A stretch of DNA of 7,012 bases, taken from NCBI GenBank assembly GCA_023433345.1, contig JAEZDA010000119.1:1-7012 (forward strand), in the 5' to 3' direction. Below, one piece after another: positions 1 to 5,561 of the stretch. A program made the position numbers and the translations under genes. This DNA is from Bacteroidota bacterium (GTDB lineage: Bacteria; Bacteroidota; Bacteroidia; Chitinophagales; Chitinophagaceae). The notes under the pieces are model-generated. The model saw nothing but the letters and a program-made list of their open reading frames with translations, was not told the DNA's origin and searched no databases. The number at the start of each line of letters is the position of its first letter. Position 1 is the stretch's first letter.

Positions 1-32
1 TTAGCAACCAAAACCCTTATAGGTCTGTTCAT
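1..32 (-). CDS. N-terminal start of a probable cobalamin (B12)-binding mutase-type protein, cut by the window edge
   Basis: Only ten full codons and part of an eleventh are visible. They read MNRPIRVLVA from an ATG at 32-30 and run off the left edge. From memory, this opening matches small stand-alone B12-binding subunits of the methylmalonyl-CoA mutase type, which begin with a similar P-I-R-V-L-V-A strand and continue into a D-x-H-x-x-G cobalamin-binding motif. That motif would lie outside the window, so the assignment is inference. The ATG is 18 bases beyond the gltX stop on the same strand, with no hairpin between them, so co-transcription with gltX is plausible. No Shine-Dalgarno sequence is seen, as is usual in Bacteroidota. 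A chance ATG is the alternative, but an in-frame hydrophobic strand at operon-like spacing favours a real gene. Confidence 0.5.
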   Translation of the reverse strand, partial: MNRPIRVLVA

Positions 33-50
33 TTGGTCAGTTATAATTAA

Positions 51-1598
51 TTAATCGTTCTTCAATTTTAAAAAATGCGCAACAGCGTTTTGCGTTCGTT
101 CACATGTTTCTTCCTTACCTAATAATTCGGCAATGGAAAACACGGCAGGACCCGCCTTTTTTCCAACAATGAAAACGCGCCAGATCATTTGTAATTCACC
201 GATTTTTATTGAGTGTGTGGAGGCAACCTGTTTAAATGCGTCCTCAATTGATGAAAAGCTCCAATTCTCTACAGCTTCGAAGGCAGAAACAAGGTGCCTA
301 AAAAATTCCGCTTTCGGCATATCCCATTTCGCCAGAACCGCCGGTTCATCCCACACTGTGGGCCTTTGAAAGAAATATCCTGCATGCTCCACAAAATCAG
401 TCAGCAAGGAGCAACGGTCTTTTACAAGATCGAGCACTTTAAGAAGTTTATCGTCCTCCGTAGCAATGCCGGTATCATTAAGAATTTTACTCACTGTGTG
501 CAGGTAATTACCGGACGGTAATTTCTTTATCCATTCATGATTGAACCATTTCGCTTTTTCAAAATCAAACCGGGCACCTGATATATGAACCCGGTCCAAC
601 GAAAATGCATCAATAAGTTCATCAAGTGAGAAGATCTCCTTTCCCGTACCATCATTCCAACCTAATACAGACAGGAGGTTTATAAATGCTTCCGGTAAAA
701 AGCCCTGCTCTTTGAACCCTTTTGTAATTTGGCCGGTAAGTGGATCTGCCCAGTTCATTGCATAAACCGGAAAGCCCAGCCTGTCCCCATCTCTTTTACT
801 CAACTTTCCGTTGCCATCTGGTTTGAGAATAAGAGGGAGGTGGGCCCATTCAGGCATATTTTCCCTGCCAAACAGGTATTGCCATAAAAGTATATGAACA
901 GGAGCACTGGGCATCCATTCCTCGCCGCGAAATGCGTGAGTAATTTCCATTAGATGGTCATCAACCACAACTGCAAGATGATAGGTTGGCATTCCATCGG
1001 CTTTCAGCAACACCTTGTCATCTACAACATTCGTATCAAATGATATCTCTCCGCGAATAAGATCATTAAAGGCAACCGTTTCACCGGGAGCTATTTTTAT
1101 GCGGATCACGTAAGGCGTTCCATCTTCAAGGAGCTGAATTGTTTCAGCCTCTGAAAGACTAAGGGAGTTCCGCATGTTCATCCTGCTGTGATGGTCGTAC
1201 TGAAGGCTGTGGCTGTTTGCTGCCTTAAGTTTATCACGCATTGTGTCGAGTTCTTCCGGCGTGTCGAATGCATAGTATGCGTGGCCGCTTTTTACTAACT
1301 GTAATGCATAATCGCGGTAGATCTCTTTTCTCTCACTCTGGCGGTAGGGGCCGTACTTTCCTTCCTTGAGCGGGCTTTCATCCGAAGTAAGTCCGCACCA
1401 ATTCAGGCAATCATAAATATATTGTTCAGCACCTTCAACATAACGGCTCTGGTCAGTGTCTTCAATTCTAAGTACGAATGTTCCGCCATGTTTTCTTGCA
1501 AAGAGATAATTGTACAAGACGGTTCGAACGCCCCCGAGATGCAGTCCGCCGGTTGGGCTGGGAGCAAAACGAACCCTTACTTTTCCCTGTTTTTCCAT
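51..1598 (-). CDS. gltX: Glutamyl-tRNA synthetase (GluRS)
   Basis: This class I aminoacyl-tRNA synthetase charges tRNA-Glu with glutamate in the cytoplasm, using ATP. The protein has 515 residues from the chosen start, close to the usual family length. The catalytic Rossmann fold opens with FAPSPTGGLHLGG (residues 11-23), where HLGG is the HIGH signature. IEDTD (45-49) helps form the active site. The KMSKS loop appears as KLSKR (265-269) within the family-typical GNGKLSKRDGDR. The C-terminal third is the helical anticodon-binding region. An in-frame ATG 17 codons upstream (1649-1647) was rejected because it lies in the loop of the preceding gene's terminator and its extra residues precede the conserved beta-strand. 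A promoter core 5 bases before the chosen ATG suggests a leaderless transcript. Identification is secure. Confidence 0.98.
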   Translation of the reverse strand: MEKQGKVRVRFAPSPTGGLHLGGVRTVLYNYLFARKHGGTFVLRIEDTDQSRYVEGAEQYIYDCLNWCGLTSDESPLKEGKYGPYRQSERKEIYRDYALQLVKSGHAYYAFDTPEELDTMRDKLKAANSHSLQYDHHSRMNMRNSLSLSEAETIQLLEDGTPYVIRIKIAPGETVAFNDLIRGEISFDTNVVDDKVLLKADGMPTYHLAVVVDDHLMEITHAFRGEEWMPSAPVHILLWQYLFGRENMPEWAHLPLILKPDGNGKLSKRDGDRLGFPVYAMNWADPLTGQITKGFKEQGFLPEAFINLLSVLGWNDGTGKEIFSLDELIDAFSLDRVHISGARFDFEKAKWFNHEWIKKLPSGNYLHTVSKILNDTGIATEDDKLLKVLDLVKDRCSLLTDFVEHAGYFFQRPTVWDEPAVLAKWDMPKAEFFRHLVSAFEAVENWSFSSIEDAFKQVASTHSIKIGELQMIWRVFIVGKKAGPAVFSIAELLGKEETCERTQNAVAHFLKLKND

Positions 1599-1603
1599 CG
1601 CGG

Positions 1604-1629
1604 CAAAGATAGGGTATGGGTTTATCAAA
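1604..1629 (-). promoter_or_regulatory. Putative Bacteroidota-type promoter of gltX
   Basis: On the minus strand TATCTTTG (1611-1604) fits the Bacteroidota primary sigma factor -7 consensus TAnnTTTG exactly. A TTTG lies upstream at 1629-1626, but the 14-base spacing is shorter than the roughly 17-19 expected, so the -33 element is uncertain. Only 5 bases separate the -7 box from the gltX ATG, so transcription should start at or within a few bases of the start codon. The region is wedged between the upstream gene's terminator and gltX. Confidence 0.5.
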
Positions 1630-1631
1630 TG

Positions 1632-1657
1632 AAAAAGCCCCGTTGTCATGGGGCTTT
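1632..1657 (-). terminator. Rho-independent terminator of the lipoprotein gene
   Basis: Read on the minus strand, AAAGCCCC (1657-1650) pairs perfectly with GGGGCTTT (1641-1634) around an 8-base loop, and the T run continues through 1632. It begins 13 bases after the lipoprotein stop codon and ends about 33 bases before gltX, so it separates the two minus-strand genes. On the plus strand there is no T-rich tail, so termination should act on minus-strand transcripts. Confidence 0.82.
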
Positions 1658-1670
1658 AGAAACTTTCCTT

Positions 1671-2522
1671 TTAAGGCCTGAGCATTATTGTTCGCGGAGG
1701 ATTGCCATTTATAGAAATGGTTGCCATCCTGTCGCAGCCGCCATTGCCGAAGTCGAGAATGGCAAAATGATTCGGACCGTCTATGCGAACCGAACCTCTG
1801 TCGATATTTTCGCATGCCGCGCGTTTATGCAGTGGGTCCTGAATTGTGTTAGTGCGCGTTCTTCCTGCAGCATTTGTGACGGTGCTGTTTCCCGTGATCA
1901 GAAATTCATCGTCATGCAAATTCAGCGGTGTGTTGAATCCGACAGTATGTACAACATGCCTCGTACCACTGTGCAGCCAGAAGTTGCCTCCTGGTTCGGT
2001 GATCTTACCGTTAGTTACAACACGGTCCCAGCTTCTTTCAGTAGGTGTGCTGGTGTTCGTCCATGTAACCGTTCCTTCTTTCTTAAATCCGTTCACAAAG
2101 TAATTGTCGAAGGTCATCACTGATGTCGACCCAGGGTGCCGGAGTGAATCAGATAACACTACTGTAATTTTCCCGCTTCTGAATACGCCATTTGCAGATG
2201 TGCAGCCACTGCCAAAATCAATAAGAATGGTTTTCGGAAAGCCTTGCAAGGGTGTAACTGTTACCGCGGCACAGCTGAGATTGTTTAAAGTTGAGGCAGG
2301 CCCCTGTACCCGCGCCCCCATAAGTTCATTATCAACAACAGCTTCCGTGAGCAAGTCATAGGCGTCTTCGGTGAAATTATCAGCAATTGCACCGCTGCGG
2401 GATAATTCAAATGTTGTTTCAATTTCAGTGGATGGATTTGAAGTTGTATCATCTTTCTTGCAGCCCGGAAGAATGGCTATTATTGCAAATGAAAGTAGGA
2501 TCGTTTGAAATTTGAGTTTCAT
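1671..2522 (-). CDS. Exported lipoprotein of unknown function with a duplicated Cys/DFG-Cys unit
   Basis: A 283-residue protein whose function I do not recognise. Residues 1-21 form a lipoprotein signal: a basic N-terminus (MKLK), a hydrophobic core and the lipobox LPGC with Cys21 as lipidation site, followed by KKDD and a Thr/Ser-rich linker. This predicts anchoring to the outer or inner membrane from the periplasmic side. The mature part is rich in Thr, Gly and beta-prone stretches. Two similar units stand out: Cys84 followed by ILIDFGSGC ending at Cys107, and Cys237 followed by ILDFGNGGC ending at Cys263. The spacings of 23 and 26 residues suggest an internal repeat, possibly with a disulfide in each. 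Similar uncharacterised proteins exist in Bacteroidota as far as I recall. The gene has its own terminator and diverges from the deacetylase gene across 71 AT-rich bases. The ATG is fixed by the signal peptide. Confidence 0.87.
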   Translation of the reverse strand: MKLKFQTILLSFAIIAILPGCKKDDTTSNPSTEIETTFELSRSGAIADNFTEDAYDLLTEAVVDNELMGARVQGPASTLNNLSCAAVTVTPLQGFPKTILIDFGSGCTSANGVFRSGKITVVLSDSLRHPGSTSVMTFDNYFVNGFKKEGTVTWTNTSTPTERSWDRVVTNGKITEPGGNFWLHSGTRHVVHTVGFNTPLNLHDDEFLITGNSTVTNAAGRTRTNTIQDPLHKRAACENIDRGSVRIDGPNHFAILDFGNGGCDRMATISINGNPPRTIMLRP

Positions 2523-2593
2523 TTTTATAATTTTTAGAAAGTATAAGACTGTTAAAATTTCAAAAGGTTTAATCTGAGAAAAAATATTTTTAA

Positions 2594-3217
2594 ATGTTTT
2601 ATCTGGTAAAGACTCCGGGATGGATGAGGTTCCTTCTTAAAGACCCGCTCTGGCAGGTGAACACAGAGGGAAAAACCCTGTTCCTTACTTTCGATGACGG
2701 ACCACATTCCGAAGCGACCATCTTCGTGCTGGATGAGTTAAAAAAATACGATGCTAAGGGAACCTTCTTCTGTATCGGAAAAAACGTTGTAGCAGAGCCC
2801 GAAATTTACCGGAGAATTTTAATTGAAGACCATGCTGTGGGCAACCATACATATTCTCATTTAAATGCGTGGAAGGTGAAGGATGAGGAATACCTGGCTG
2901 ATGTAAAACGTGCGCAGGAAGTGATCGACAGCCGTCTGTTCAGGCCCCCATACGGTAGAATCACGCCCTTTCTTACCGAACAGCTTGCATCCCCGGCTTA
3001 TGAGCTAAAGACCGTTATGTGGACCATCCTTTCGGGAGATTTTGATATTAATCTGAAGCCTGAAAAGTGTTTGCAACATGTAATATTGAATGCTTCTCCG
3101 GGCGCTATCATTGTATTTCATGACAGCGAAAAGGCATTTCCGAGGTTGAAATACGCCCTTCCCCGTGTGCTGGAATTTTTTTCAGAAAGGGGATGGACTT
3201 TCGGCAAATTGCCTTAA
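2594..3217 (+). CDS. Polysaccharide deacetylase, NodB/CE4 family
   Basis: A 207-residue metal-dependent de-N-acetylase of carbohydrate esterase family 4, which removes acetyl groups from N-acetylated sugars such as peptidoglycan or chitin-like oligomers. All five CE4 motifs are visible: TFDDGP (residues 32-37; Asp34 catalytic base, Asp35 metal ligand), HTYSH (85-89; metal-binding histidines), RPPYG (117-121), WTILSGDFD (143-151; Trp and Asp), and IIVFHD (172-177; His176 catalytic). The protein is essentially a bare NodB domain. It has no clear signal peptide, although residues 1-20 are moderately hydrophobic and aromatic, so location is uncertain. The true substrate cannot be read from sequence. 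A strong terminator follows 8 bases after the stop, so the gene is probably monocistronic. Its start is close to the AT-rich divergent region, with no Shine-Dalgarno sequence. Confidence 0.94.
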   Translation: MFYLVKTPGWMRFLLKDPLWQVNTEGKTLFLTFDDGPHSEATIFVLDELKKYDAKGTFFCIGKNVVAEPEIYRRILIEDHAVGNHTYSHLNAWKVKDEEYLADVKRAQEVIDSRLFRPPYGRITPFLTEQLASPAYELKTVMWTILSGDFDINLKPEKCLQHVILNASPGAIIVFHDSEKAFPRLKYALPRVLEFFSERGWTFGKLP

Positions 3218-3225
3218 AAAAAAGT

Positions 3226-3255
3226 GGGCCTGGGTAGAAACCCTGGCCCGTTTTT
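3226..3255 (+). terminator. Rho-independent terminator of the deacetylase gene
   Basis: GGGCCTGGG (3226-3234) pairs with CCCTGGCCC (3241-3249) around a TAGAAA loop. There is one T-T mismatch within a nine-position stem, and five T residues follow at 3251-3255. It begins 8 bases past the deacetylase stop codon, so tatD downstream must have its own promoter or depend on read-through. Confidence 0.9.
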
Positions 3256-3370
3256 AATCCGTACCCTATGAAAACTGGGCTAATTTACCATGATTTTCAA
3301 CATTAACCAATTAAAATATTAGATAAATTTTTAGTGGTTCATTGAACGGTTTTAAAATCTCAGATTTATT

Positions 3371-4129
3371 ATGATAGACACGCACTGCCATTTGTACCTG
3401 GAAGATTTCGATAATGATATTAATGAAATAATAGCAAGGGCGACACAAGAGAAGGTGGAGAGGTTTTATTTACCGGCAATCAACAGCAACCATCATAAGC
3501 AAATGATAGATCTGGAAGATTCGTTTCCTGGAAAATGTTTTGCAATGATGGGACTTCACCCGTGTTATGTAAAGGAAGATTTTGGGGTTGAACTGAAAGA
3601 GGTGGAAAAGTACTTATCGTCGCGGAAATTTTCTGCAGTTGGTGAAATCGGAATTGATCTTTATTGGGATACAACCTTTTTAAAAGAACAGTATGAAGCG
3701 TTTCGAAAGCAAATAGGATGGGCGGTTGAAAATAAGCTTCCAATTGTTATTCATTCAAGAAATGCGACGCGGGAATGTATTGAGGTGGTAAAGGAGTTTG
3801 AAAGGAAAGGAATAACTGGAATTTTCCATTGCTTCAGCGGATCTGAAGAGGAAGCGTTAGAGATTACCGGCCTGGGTTTTTACCTGGGCATTGGCGGGGT
3901 GGTGACCTACAAGAATTCCGGCCTTGATAAGGTTCTCGCTGGAGTTGATTTAAAAAATCTCGTTCTTGAAACTGATGCGCCGTATCTAACTCCCGTTCCA
4001 TACCGTGGTAAGAGGAACGAGAGCAGCTATCTACCGCTCATCGCCTCGAAACTTGCGTCCATCTATTCTGTTCCCGTGGAAGAGGTAGACCGGGTCACCA
4101 CCCTTAATGCCACAACTATTTTCGGCTGA
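3371..4129 (+). CDS. tatD: TatD-family metal-dependent hydrolase (putative deoxyribonuclease)
   Basis: A 252-residue amidohydrolase-superfamily protein with a TIM-barrel fold. Characterised TatD members are Mg-dependent cytoplasmic 3'-5' DNases implicated in DNA repair or turnover; activity on a particular substrate here is inference. Metal ligands are visible in order: HCH (His5, His7), GEIGID (Glu92), IHSR (His128), FHCFSG (His153) and ETDAPYL (Asp202). The family motif LETDAPYLTP and the PYRGKRNE segment are intact. Length fits the family. The ATG is immediately followed by the conserved IDTHCH strand, which fixes the start. The stop codon directly abuts the stop of the minus-strand small protein, with no base between them. 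The upstream 115 bases hold no clear promoter beyond a weak TAAATTTT at 3324-3331. Confidence 0.96.
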   Translation: MIDTHCHLYLEDFDNDINEIIARATQEKVERFYLPAINSNHHKQMIDLEDSFPGKCFAMMGLHPCYVKEDFGVELKEVEKYLSSRKFSAVGEIGIDLYWDTTFLKEQYEAFRKQIGWAVENKLPIVIHSRNATRECIEVVKEFERKGITGIFHCFSGSEEEALEITGLGFYLGIGGVVTYKNSGLDKVLAGVDLKNLVLETDAPYLTPVPYRGKRNESSYLPLIASKLASIYSVPVEEVDRVTTLNATTIFG

Positions 4130-4345
4130 TTACTTAGCCGGTTCAGGAGCTGCATCCCAGGTTCCTGAGCCTGCATTTTTTGCCTGAGAAAAGATGTCTG
4201 TACGGTGCCTGTCTTTTTTAAAAGTATTTTGTTGAGATGCGTATCCGGCTCCGCTTGAAACATTTCTTTTTGCATCTCTTCTTTTCTTGATGAATAGTGC
4301 TGCCAGCCCTGCCGCTGCCGCACCTAAAAGGAGTCTGTTATTCAT
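4130..4345 (-). CDS. Small Ala/Gly-rich single-span membrane protein, unknown function
   Basis: A 71-residue protein I cannot assign. Residues 4-19 form one hydrophobic Leu/Ala/Gly segment containing GAAAAGLAALF, long enough for a short membrane span. It is followed at once by the basic cluster KKRR (20-23) and further Lys/Arg residues, so the positive-inside rule puts the C-terminal tail in the cytoplasm. The tail is polar and probably disordered, with a Pro/Ala/Glu end. The ATG follows AT-rich sequence with no Shine-Dalgarno site. Support comes from the clear membrane segment and fit to the gap. Weak points are the short length and the absence of a clear promoter. The gene is tail to tail with tatD, with zero spacing. 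An out-of-frame 86-codon reading frame at 4063-4323 lacks such features and overlaps tatD. Confidence 0.65.
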   Translation of the reverse strand: MNNRLLLGAAAAGLAALFIKKRRDAKRNVSSGAGYASQQNTFKKDRHRTDIFSQAKNAGSGTWDAAPEPAK

Positions 4346-4480
4346 AATATTTTTTTACGGAAAAAATGCAATGATGATGCCATATTCGGAGCACATTCCA
4401 ACACTCTCTCATTTTAAGCGGAAAACTGTGACATAAGGGTGTTTCGTAGCTAACGGCATCGGATAGACGAAGATGAGAGA

Positions 4481-5308
4481 TCAGAAAATCGACATCTGCC
4501 GGTACGATGGAGCCATTTGTTTCGTGGAAGAAATTCCATCAATGGGAAAAATGTTGAATACTTCGGAAGGCATATCGCGGGAGGCAACCACAACCTTTGC
4601 TGTGAGCTTATGCGGCAGGAAGGTTTGAAGGGCCGTATCCGGGCAATTGTTCTCGCGGCTCAGGTGCGAGAGGAACACATGGGTTAAAAAAGGACTCCTG
4701 TGCCTGTTAAATAGTTCGAGTGCCTGGTGGTTCGATAAATGTCCAAAGCCCCCGCTTATTCTCTTCTTCAGGTGATAAGGATAAGCGCCGTTATGAAGCA
4801 TTCCTTCATCGTAGTTGGATTCAAGAAATACAGCATTACATTTTGCGAAATGCGATTCCACACTATTACAGCATCTTCCAATATCGGTGAAAACACCAAC
4901 CGTTACGTTGTGGCAGCTTATAAGAAAACTGTGCGGGTCAATTGCATCATGGTACTTTTTGAAGGGCGTAATCGTAAATGATCCTACATTGTACGATACC
5001 AGGTGGGAGAAGTTTTGAACAAGTTCATTTGAAAGCTTCAACCTTGTGTATTCAAGCGTTTTTTTTGTAAGATGAACCGGTATTTTGTAGCGGGATGATA
5101 ATCTTTCCAAACCTTTAATATGGTCAGTGTGTTCATGTGAAACCAGTATCGCCTTCACGGTTCGAATATCGAGATTGCGAAAAGCCATCCTCTTCTCGGT
5201 TTCCCTGCAACTCAGGCCCGCATCAACCAAAACCGACTCCCTGCCATTTCCAATATAATAGCAATTGCCATTACTTCCGGAATTAAGAGAACACACCTCT
5301 AATTTCAT
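4481..5308 (-). CDS. Metallo-beta-lactamase-fold hydrolase, YycJ/WalJ type
   Basis: A 275-residue member of the MBL-fold superfamily, most like the YycJ/WalJ branch, which in Firmicutes is linked to the WalKR locus and for which nuclease activity has been reported. Its role in Bacteroidota is not established, so function here is inferred from the family. Visible features: N-terminal SLNSGSNGNCYYI (residues 7-19), then VLVDAGLS (26-33), the dinuclear metal motif HEHTDH (58-63) followed by IKG, His120 in KYHDAIDP, Asp142 in FTDIG, LESNYDEGML (162-171), and SHLSREN (214-220) with His215 as a late metal ligand. No signal peptide is seen, so it is probably cytoplasmic. The start is supported by conserved residues from position 4 on and by a promoter core 4 bases upstream. 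The gene diverges from tRNA-Ser and has no obvious hairpin after its stop. Confidence 0.94.
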   Translation of the reverse strand: MKLEVCSLNSGSNGNCYYIGNGRESVLVDAGLSCRETEKRMAFRNLDIRTVKAILVSHEHTDHIKGLERLSSRYKIPVHLTKKTLEYTRLKLSNELVQNFSHLVSYNVGSFTITPFKKYHDAIDPHSFLISCHNVTVGVFTDIGRCCNSVESHFAKCNAVFLESNYDEGMLHNGAYPYHLKKRISGGFGHLSNHQALELFNRHRSPFLTHVFLSHLSRENNCPDTALQTFLPHKLTAKVVVASRDMPSEVFNIFPIDGISSTKQMAPSYRQMSIF

Positions 5309-5312
5309 CCGC

Positions 5313-5341
5313 CAAAATTAAAAAAACTGAACCGGCTAAAA
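5313..5341 (-). promoter_or_regulatory. Putative promoter of the YycJ/WalJ-type gene
   Basis: On the minus strand TAATTTTG (5320-5313) is an exact match to the Bacteroidota -7 consensus TAnnTTTG. Seventeen bases upstream lies TTTT (5341-5338), a one-mismatch -33 element (TTTG). The box ends 4 bases before the ATG, implying a leaderless or nearly leaderless mRNA. The intervening T-rich stretch is AT-rich, so a chance match is possible. Confidence 0.5.
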
Positions 5342-5371
5342 CGAAATTGCTAAAGGAAATTCATATTATAT

Positions 5372-5379
5372 TACCTTTG
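5372..5379 (+). promoter_or_regulatory. Putative -7 promoter element for tRNA-Ser
   Basis: TACCTTTG fits the Bacteroidota -7 consensus TAnnTTTG exactly and ends 16 bases before the mature tRNA 5' end. That leaves a short leader for RNase P to remove. The best upstream -33 candidate, ATTG at 5346-5349, is 22 bases away, which is wider than usual, so only the -7 part is claimed. Confidence 0.55.
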
Positions 5380-5395
5380 CCCACCTGTAAAGAAT

Positions 5396-5482
5396 GGAGA
5401 CGTGTCCGAGTGGTTGAAGGAGCACGCCTGGAAAGTGTGTATACGGGAAACTGTATCGCGAGTTCGAATCTCGCCGTCTCCG
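5396..5482 (+). tRNA. tRNA-Ser (anticodon GGA)
   Basis: An 87-base class II tRNA that decodes UCC/UCU serine codons. The acceptor stem GGAGACG (5396-5402) pairs with CGTCTCC (5475-5481), with G5482 as discriminator. The D stem TCC/GGA is at 5405-5407 and 5419-5421. The anticodon stem CACGC/GTGTG (5423-5427, 5435-5439) has one G-U pair and encloses loop CTGGAAA with anticodon GGA at 5430-5432. The long variable arm (5440-5457), with stem ATAC/GTAT, is characteristic of serine tRNA. The T arm GCGAG/CTCGC (5458-5474) carries the TTCGAAT loop. The 3' CCA is not encoded (the sequence continues CAA), so CCA must be added by nucleotidyltransferase. It is transcribed away from the YycJ-like gene and towards the murF stop. 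Confidence 0.97.
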
Positions 5483-5490
5483 CAATTTTA

Positions 5491-5561
5491 GTTGATAGTT
5501 GATAGTGGATATTTAAGGAGTTGTGGAACTACCAACTACGAACTACCAACTACCAACTACT
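5491..5561. repeat. Heptad repeat block forming an imperfect inverted repeat between tRNA-Ser and murF
   Basis: The left arm has three 7-base units, GTTGATA twice and GTGGATA once (5491-5511). The right arm has five units of the form AACTACN (5527-5561), ending in C, G, C, C and T in turn. Read on the minus strand the right arm is GTAGTTG-like, so the two arms can pair with about one A-C mismatch per seven bases around a short spacer. The last unit contains the murF stop codon (5559-5557). Possible roles are a bidirectional transcription stop between convergent tRNA and murF, a dispersed intergenic repeat, or a slippage-generated tract. There is no coding potential and no mobile-element hallmark. 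Confidence 0.75.

Noticed and set aside
1599..1649. Longer gltX start giving 17 extra N-terminal residues
   Set aside because: The ATG sits in the loop of the upstream gene's terminator, and the extra residues precede the conserved first strand. The ATG at 1598 is directly preceded by a promoter core.
1422..2123. Open reading frame of 233 codons on the plus strand, antisense to gltX and the lipoprotein gene
   Set aside because: It crosses the ends of two well-supported genes and a terminator, and its translation has no recognisable domain, signal or repeat pattern. It is a shadow of the opposite strand.
2523..2593. Divergent promoters for the lipoprotein and deacetylase genes
   Set aside because: Both promoters must lie near here, but the 71 bases are so AT-rich that several near-matches (such as TATTTTTA at 2585-2592, or TTTG-N17-TACTTTCT on the minus strand) cannot be told from background.
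3324..3331. TAAATTTT as a possible tatD promoter -7 box
   Set aside because: One mismatch from consensus in very AT-rich DNA, with no suitable TTTG 17-19 bases upstream. It is too weak to annotate.
4063..4323. 86-codon minus-strand frame overlapping the small membrane protein and the tatD end
   Set aside because: It overlaps the coding end of tatD and lacks the membrane segment that supports the neighbouring frame.
4405..4480. Eight-base inverted repeat TCTCTCAT / ATGAGAGA separated by 60 bases
   Set aside because: Short arms, long separation and no T-run. This is expected by chance in a 135-base gap, and it is not a convincing operator or terminator.
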